Below are positions 4,640 through 7,854 of a DNA stretch of 7,854 bases, one piece after another. The stretch is taken from contig DATCGY010000042.1 of NCBI GenBank assembly GCA_036508635.1, positions 1 to 7,854 of the forward strand, in the 5' to 3' direction. This stretch comes from FEN-727 sp036508635 (GTDB taxonomy: Bacteria > Actinomycetota > Geothermincolia > Fen-727 > Anoxymicrobiaceae). A program made the translations under genes and the position numbers. Each line of letters begins with the position of its first letter. Positions within the stretch are counted from its first letter, which is position 1. A model generated the notes under the pieces. It had not been told where the DNA came from, made no database searches, and saw only the letters and a program-made list of their open reading frames with translations.

Positions 4640-6514
4640 CTAATTCTCCATGCCCTTGGGTATTATGGGGAGCACGAGCTTCGTAGAGTACTGAGGGCCG
4701 TAGTAAACGCTGATCGTTGCCTTTCTCATTTGGGCGCTGTCGGTTTCAAGCGCGCCCGTTTGCAGGTTTCTGGAATACGTGGGGAACCAGGAACCCATGA
4801 GGTAGACGCGCAGCCTGTGGCCTTTCTTGAACGTGTTACCGGTAAGAAGATTGTCGAACGACAGCTTGACGACCTCACCCGGCTCGAGCAGTTTGCGATC
4901 GGGGGTTTTGTCCCGGTAGCTGGCCCGTATTACTTCGTGTCCGGCGCTCTCGAGGTTGAAGGCCGTCCCGTCAGGCGCAACGTCTATCAGCTTCAGGTAA
5001 AGATCAAAGTCGGGGGAGTCAGCGGAGACATAGACCTCGGCCCCGACGTGTCCCACCACCTCTTTGTCCTCGCTGAACGGCGCCGTCTCGAACGTGAGCA
5101 CGTCGGACCTGTCGGCGAGCTTCCTCAGGTCGAAGGCCCCGAAGTTGGTGTAGAACTCGTCCTTGACCGGGTTGGCGGGATCGGATACGAAACCGACGGC
5201 CGCGTTTTGTCCCCCCGGCTCGGCGGAAATCGAGCCTTTCGCGCCAGCCGCGTGGCCGGATCCCAGGTACAGCGGCTCCTCAACGGCCTTACCCGGCGGC
5301 CAGGCGTTTTCCGCCTGCCACGTGTTGTCACCCATCACGTAGTACTTTACGTTGGGCCAGCTTGTCACGCCGTTGCCGATTCCCTTTACGTAGTGGTCCA
5401 GCCAGTCGAGGACGACCTGGTCGTAGTCTATCTTCGCTGAGGCGCCGAACTTCCTGTCACCGGAAACGGTAGAGCCCGTGGCGTCAACGCCGTGGATCCA
5501 GGGGCCGATCAAGAGCTTCGTACGCGGATCTTTTTCGTCCGCCCTGGCACCGAGGAGGCCGAGGTAGTTCGTGATGGCGCCCTCGGAGCCGTACGGCTCG
5601 TCGTACCAGCCGGAGAGATTGAGCACCGCCGCTTTCACCTGAGGGTACTTGTCGCGTAGGTTTCCCCACTCCCACCATGGGTCGTAAGGCTGGTGCTCGA
5701 GCCACGTATAATGGTAGAGCTCGGTGTCCTTGAGATACGGCATCTGCAGGCTGGGAACCCAGCCCTGGATCGCATCATCGCCGCCGAGCTTCTTCCACTC
5801 CTTCTTAGCATCATCAATGGTCTTCGGCCCGGGGAGGTTCTTCTTGACGCGAGCGTCCGGAGACATATCCACGTACGACCAGTTGGCCCATGCTGATTCG
5901 AACACCCCGCCGAAGTAGACGAACTGCGGCCCTATCGTCGAAAAGCACATGGCTGGAACCATTGCCTTCAGGTGCGGAGGGCTCTCGACCGCGGCGAGCC
6001 ACTGAACGGCACCCGGATAGGACAGCCCGAAGGTGCCGACGCGTCCGTCGGACCACGGTTGCTTCGCCGCCCACTCTATAGTGTCGTAGCCATCCTTGCC
6101 CTCGTTTTGATACGCGGTGAACTCCCCGCCAGAGGCATAGCGCCCGCGCACGTCCTGGATGACCATGGCGTAACCGCGCTTCACGGCATCGTTGAAAGAG
6201 CGCTCGTTGTCGGGATCACCTTCGTTCTTGTTATATGGAGTGCGGAAGATCAGCACGGGGTACCTGCCCGTGGCTTTCGGCCGCCGGACGTCCGCCCGGA
6301 GGATCGTCCCGTCACGCATCGAGACGGGAACATTCTTGTTGACGAAATAGCCCGTGCCTTTTTGTGGCCCACCGCATCCGGACAGTTCAAAACCAAGCAT
6401 CGTCATCACGAGCAGGAGCAACATCAAACCGACTGCGATGCGCGCAGAAGACCTTACACTGCCCGGCTTTCCGCCTCGACAGTAACATCCACCTGGAAAC
6501 CCGGTCATTCTCAT
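4640..6514 (-). CDS. Secreted lipoprotein hydrolase, S15/CocE (X-Pro dipeptidyl-peptidase-like) family
   Basis: This serine alpha/beta hydrolase is 624 residues from the chosen start. A hydrophobic segment (LMLLLLVMTMLGFELSGC) ends in the lipobox LSGC (Cys 47), so the protein should be lipid-anchored outside the membrane. The catalytic domain shows RDGTILRADVRRP, then the oxyanion/Tyr region RTPYNK, then DVRGRYASGGEF. The nucleophile is in GLSYPG (Ser 165), with the Asp in SGWYDEPYGS (about 305) and the His in GPWIHG (about 341). A C-terminal jelly-roll domain follows, with the typical GHRLRVYLMGSWFPTYSRN stretch. Relatives cleave Xaa-Pro peptides, cocaine-type esters, cephalosporin esters or amides. 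The frame is open to a GTG at 6571, but the ATG at 6514 has GGTGGTG (6521-6527) 6 bases upstream and gives a shorter signal region. It is 103 bp downstream of the binding-protein gene on the same strand and may be co-transcribed. The substrate is unknown. Confidence 0.85.
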   Translation of the reverse strand: MRMTGFPGGCYCRGGKPGSVRSSARIAVGLMLLLLVMTMLGFELSGCGGPQKGTGYFVNKNVPVSMRDGTILRADVRRPKATGRYPVLIFRTPYNKNEGDPDNERSFNDAVKRGYAMVIQDVRGRYASGGEFTAYQNEGKDGYDTIEWAAKQPWSDGRVGTFGLSYPGAVQWLAAVESPPHLKAMVPAMCFSTIGPQFVYFGGVFESAWANWSYVDMSPDARVKKNLPGPKTIDDAKKEWKKLGGDDAIQGWVPSLQMPYLKDTELYHYTWLEHQPYDPWWEWGNLRDKYPQVKAAVLNLSGWYDEPYGSEGAITNYLGLLGARADEKDPRTKLLIGPWIHGVDATGSTVSGDRKFGASAKIDYDQVVLDWLDHYVKGIGNGVTSWPNVKYYVMGDNTWQAENAWPPGKAVEEPLYLGSGHAAGAKGSISAEPGGQNAAVGFVSDPANPVKDEFYTNFGAFDLRKLADRSDVLTFETAPFSEDKEVVGHVGAEVYVSADSPDFDLYLKLIDVAPDGTAFNLESAGHEVIRASYRDKTPDRKLLEPGEVVKLSFDNLLTGNTFKKGHRLRVYLMGSWFPTYSRNLQTGALETDSAQMRKATISVYYGPQYSTKLVLPIIPKGMEN

Positions 6515-6617
6515 GAATCGCACCACCCAGTATGTATGCTTTTTTTTACGATCCACCGACCGGAGCAGCACGGTACCAGTCCGGAAAAGTGAAGCGTGCT
6601 GGCAGGCGCTCCGCGGG

Positions 6618-7854
6618 CTATTTCACGTAGATACCCGAGCCCAGCCACCAGGTATCATCGACCTTCATGACATAGCCGACCTTGGGCTCGACCTTCCCAG
6701 TCTGCGGGTTGTCCCACATGTAGTCGAGCCAGCCGCTGCCTTTCTTCGCCTGCTTTATCAGCTCCTGAATGACCATCACACCGTTGGGGTCTTTCATGTT
6801 GATGAGGTTCTGGCCGACGAACGCCTGGTTGCCGCCGTGAGCGATGACGTTTCCATCGAAGTCGTAGGCGAAAATGTACAGCTCGCCCCTGTTGAACAGC
6901 CCCTTGGGGTTGCTGAACTCCGCGAGCGCCTTCTCCTTGCTGTTAGCCTTCGCGTAAGCGACCGCTTCTTTCACGATGTCCACCACGTCTTCTTTTGTGG
7001 CCTTCGCGTACAGCTGTGCGAACAGGACGAACTGACCGTTCTCGACCTTCAGCATCACCGCGCCCCGGAGCGGGTCCCGGGAATCGGCCGGAAAGCGCAT
7101 CTTCCCGGTGACGCCCGTGAACTCCCTCAACTTCATCAGAGAATCATGCAGCGCCTGCCGGTCGATACTCTTCGCGCCCTCGAACCCCTTTTTGACAAGG
7201 CCGACCGCGTCGTATGAAAGGGCGGCGACGTCGTCGGGTGTGCCCTTGTATTTGGCCTCGTACGACTTTACGAACTCCTGGGTGCCTGGGTCGCTGGACT
7301 GGGGTGAGTACATGTTGAACACGTACGACCCAACGATCTCCGGGCTGGACTGGGCGATGATGTCGGGAGTGCTCCAGGCGTCGCTGCCTATGATCTGCGC
7401 CGTGATGCCCGCCCCCTTCAGCTGCTTGAGCAGAGAAGGGACCTCGGTGTAGTAAGCGTTGAGAAACAGGACATCGGGGCCGGCGGCCTTAATAGTCGCG
7501 AGTTGCGCGGCAAGGTCGCTGTCGCCCGGTTTGAAGGCCTCGTAGGCTACAACACTGCCGCCCGCCCCGGCGAAGCTCTTCCGAAAATCCTCCGCCTGGG
7601 TCTTCAGCACGTCAGCGGTATCGTCGAAAAGAACGGCAGCCTTGCCAGCCCCCAGGTTCCCGCGCGCGAACTTCGCCAGGTGCTCCCCCTCGTAAGATAC
7701 CGTCACGCAAACCCTGAATACGTACTTCTTCGGCTTGCCCGCACTATCAAGAGTGGTCTTGAGGCCGGTGGACCACGGGGTAACGAGCACAACGTGGCTC
7801 TTCTCCGCCTCGTCGGCCGCCGGGACGGCGTTGCTGGTCGAGTTTGGCCCGACG
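6618..7854 (-). CDS. Periplasmic branched-chain amino-acid-type binding protein fused to a C-terminal Cache domain (5' end missing)
   Basis: The frame is open to the right edge, so the N-terminus and signal peptide lie outside the window. The visible 411 residues begin with VGPNSTSNAVPAADEA, which matches the ligand-lobe segment of type I Liv/Leu-Ile-Val binding proteins. Other Peripla_BP_6 landmarks follow: KAAVLFDDTADVLKTQAEDF, GPDVLFLNAYYTEVPSLLKQLKGAG, GSDAW and DAVGLVKKGFEGA. From about 7001 to 6621 the protein continues into a single Cache domain, with ELYIFAYDFDGNVIAHGGN, a KDPNG loop, a GSGWLDYMWDNPQTGKVEPKVGYVM strand pair and the ending WWLGSGIYVK. Cache domains normally sense small ligands in the extracellular part of chemoreceptors and kinases. 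Here two ligand-binding modules sit in one secreted chain with no membrane segment after them. It may be a transport or sensing binding protein; its ABC partners could lie off the right edge. The hydrolase gene follows downstream. Confidence 0.85.
   Translation of the reverse strand, partial: VGPNSTSNAVPAADEAEKSHVVLVTPWSTGLKTTLDSAGKPKKYVFRVCVTVSYEGEHLAKFARGNLGAGKAAVLFDDTADVLKTQAEDFRKSFAGAGGSVVAYEAFKPGDSDLAAQLATIKAAGPDVLFLNAYYTEVPSLLKQLKGAGITAQIIGSDAWSTPDIIAQSSPEIVGSYVFNMYSPQSSDPGTQEFVKSYEAKYKGTPDDVAALSYDAVGLVKKGFEGAKSIDRQALHDSLMKLREFTGVTGKMRFPADSRDPLRGAVMLKVENGQFVLFAQLYAKATKEDVVDIVKEAVAYAKANSKEKALAEFSNPKGLFNRGELYIFAYDFDGNVIAHGGNQAFVGQNLINMKDPNGVMVIQELIKQAKKGSGWLDYMWDNPQTGKVEPKVGYVMKVDDTWWLGSGIYVK

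Noticed and set aside
4560..4650. Intact tRNA or tmRNA 3' end
   Set aside because: Only the T-arm fits; acceptor partner, anticodon arm and CCA register are absent.
4553..5440. 295-residue plus-strand frame opposite the S15 hydrolase
   Set aside because: The minus strand has the complete catalytic triad and family motifs here; this frame has no recognisable domain or ribosome site.
6530..6560. T-run (plus strand) as a terminator near the hydrolase start
   Set aside because: No stable stem immediately precedes it on the plus strand, and no plus-strand gene ends there.
5972..7217. Plus-strand frames opposite the hydrolase N-terminus and the binding protein
   Set aside because: Antisense shadows of two well-supported genes.

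Overview
The window is GC-rich with short intergenic gaps. The best guess for the source is an uncultured, non-model high-GC Gram-positive bacterium, probably a member of the Actinomycetota. That rests on a helix-turn-helix plus stand-alone Clp-N gene pair of the kind seen in actinobacteria, a leaderless-type promoter, a TTG start, and a lipoprotein hydrolase beside a Liv-type binding protein. No rRNA, intact tRNA, CRISPR array or insertion sequence is visible, so the taxonomy is an inference.

Layout. (1) At 93-456, minus strand, lies the C-terminal half of a metallo-beta-lactamase-fold hydrolase gene, cut off by stops and a frame change. (2) An AT-richer stretch at about 428-599 carries a consensus sigma-70-type promoter and nested inverted repeats. 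It drives a two-gene plus-strand cassette: an 80-residue HTH protein (600-842) overlapping a 164-residue Clp-N double-repeat protein with no ATPase domain (835-1329). (3) Convergent to this, on the minus strand, is a four-helix membrane protein (1357-1884). (4) The region 1885-2200 is non-coding apart from a possible leader peptide. It has an extended -10 promoter and a strongly structured leader with competing hairpins and two T-runs, which looks like a transcription attenuator or riboswitch. (5) This leader precedes a tight two-gene plus-strand operon: a geranylgeranyl-reductase-type FAD oxidoreductase (2201-3427, TTG start) and, 4 bp later, a 388-residue protein made of two copies of a CPRC-headed module with V4R-like (4-vinyl-reductase-like) ends (3432-4598). 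(6) Between convergent genes sits a perfect tRNA-type T-arm/B-box hairpin (4621-4637) without the rest of a tRNA. (7) On the minus strand follow a secreted lipoprotein hydrolase of the S15/CocE family (4640-6514) and, upstream of it, a periplasmic binding protein fused to a Cache domain (6618 to the right edge, 5' end missing).

How the parts may work together. The HTH/Clp-N pair looks like an autoregulated unit sensing or buffering ligands of the ClpC N-terminal domain. The flavoprotein and the V4R-like protein are probably partners under the control of the RNA leader. Their families resemble BchP and BchJ of bacteriochlorophyll synthesis, but nothing here indicates photosynthesis, so a role with another lipid or tetrapyrrole substrate is only a hypothesis. 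The S15 lipoprotein and the binding-protein/Cache fusion both act outside the membrane and could belong to extracellular ester, amide or amino-acid use. The most interesting parts are the structured leader with its flavoprotein/V4R operon and the HTH/Clp-N cassette with its operator-dense promoter.
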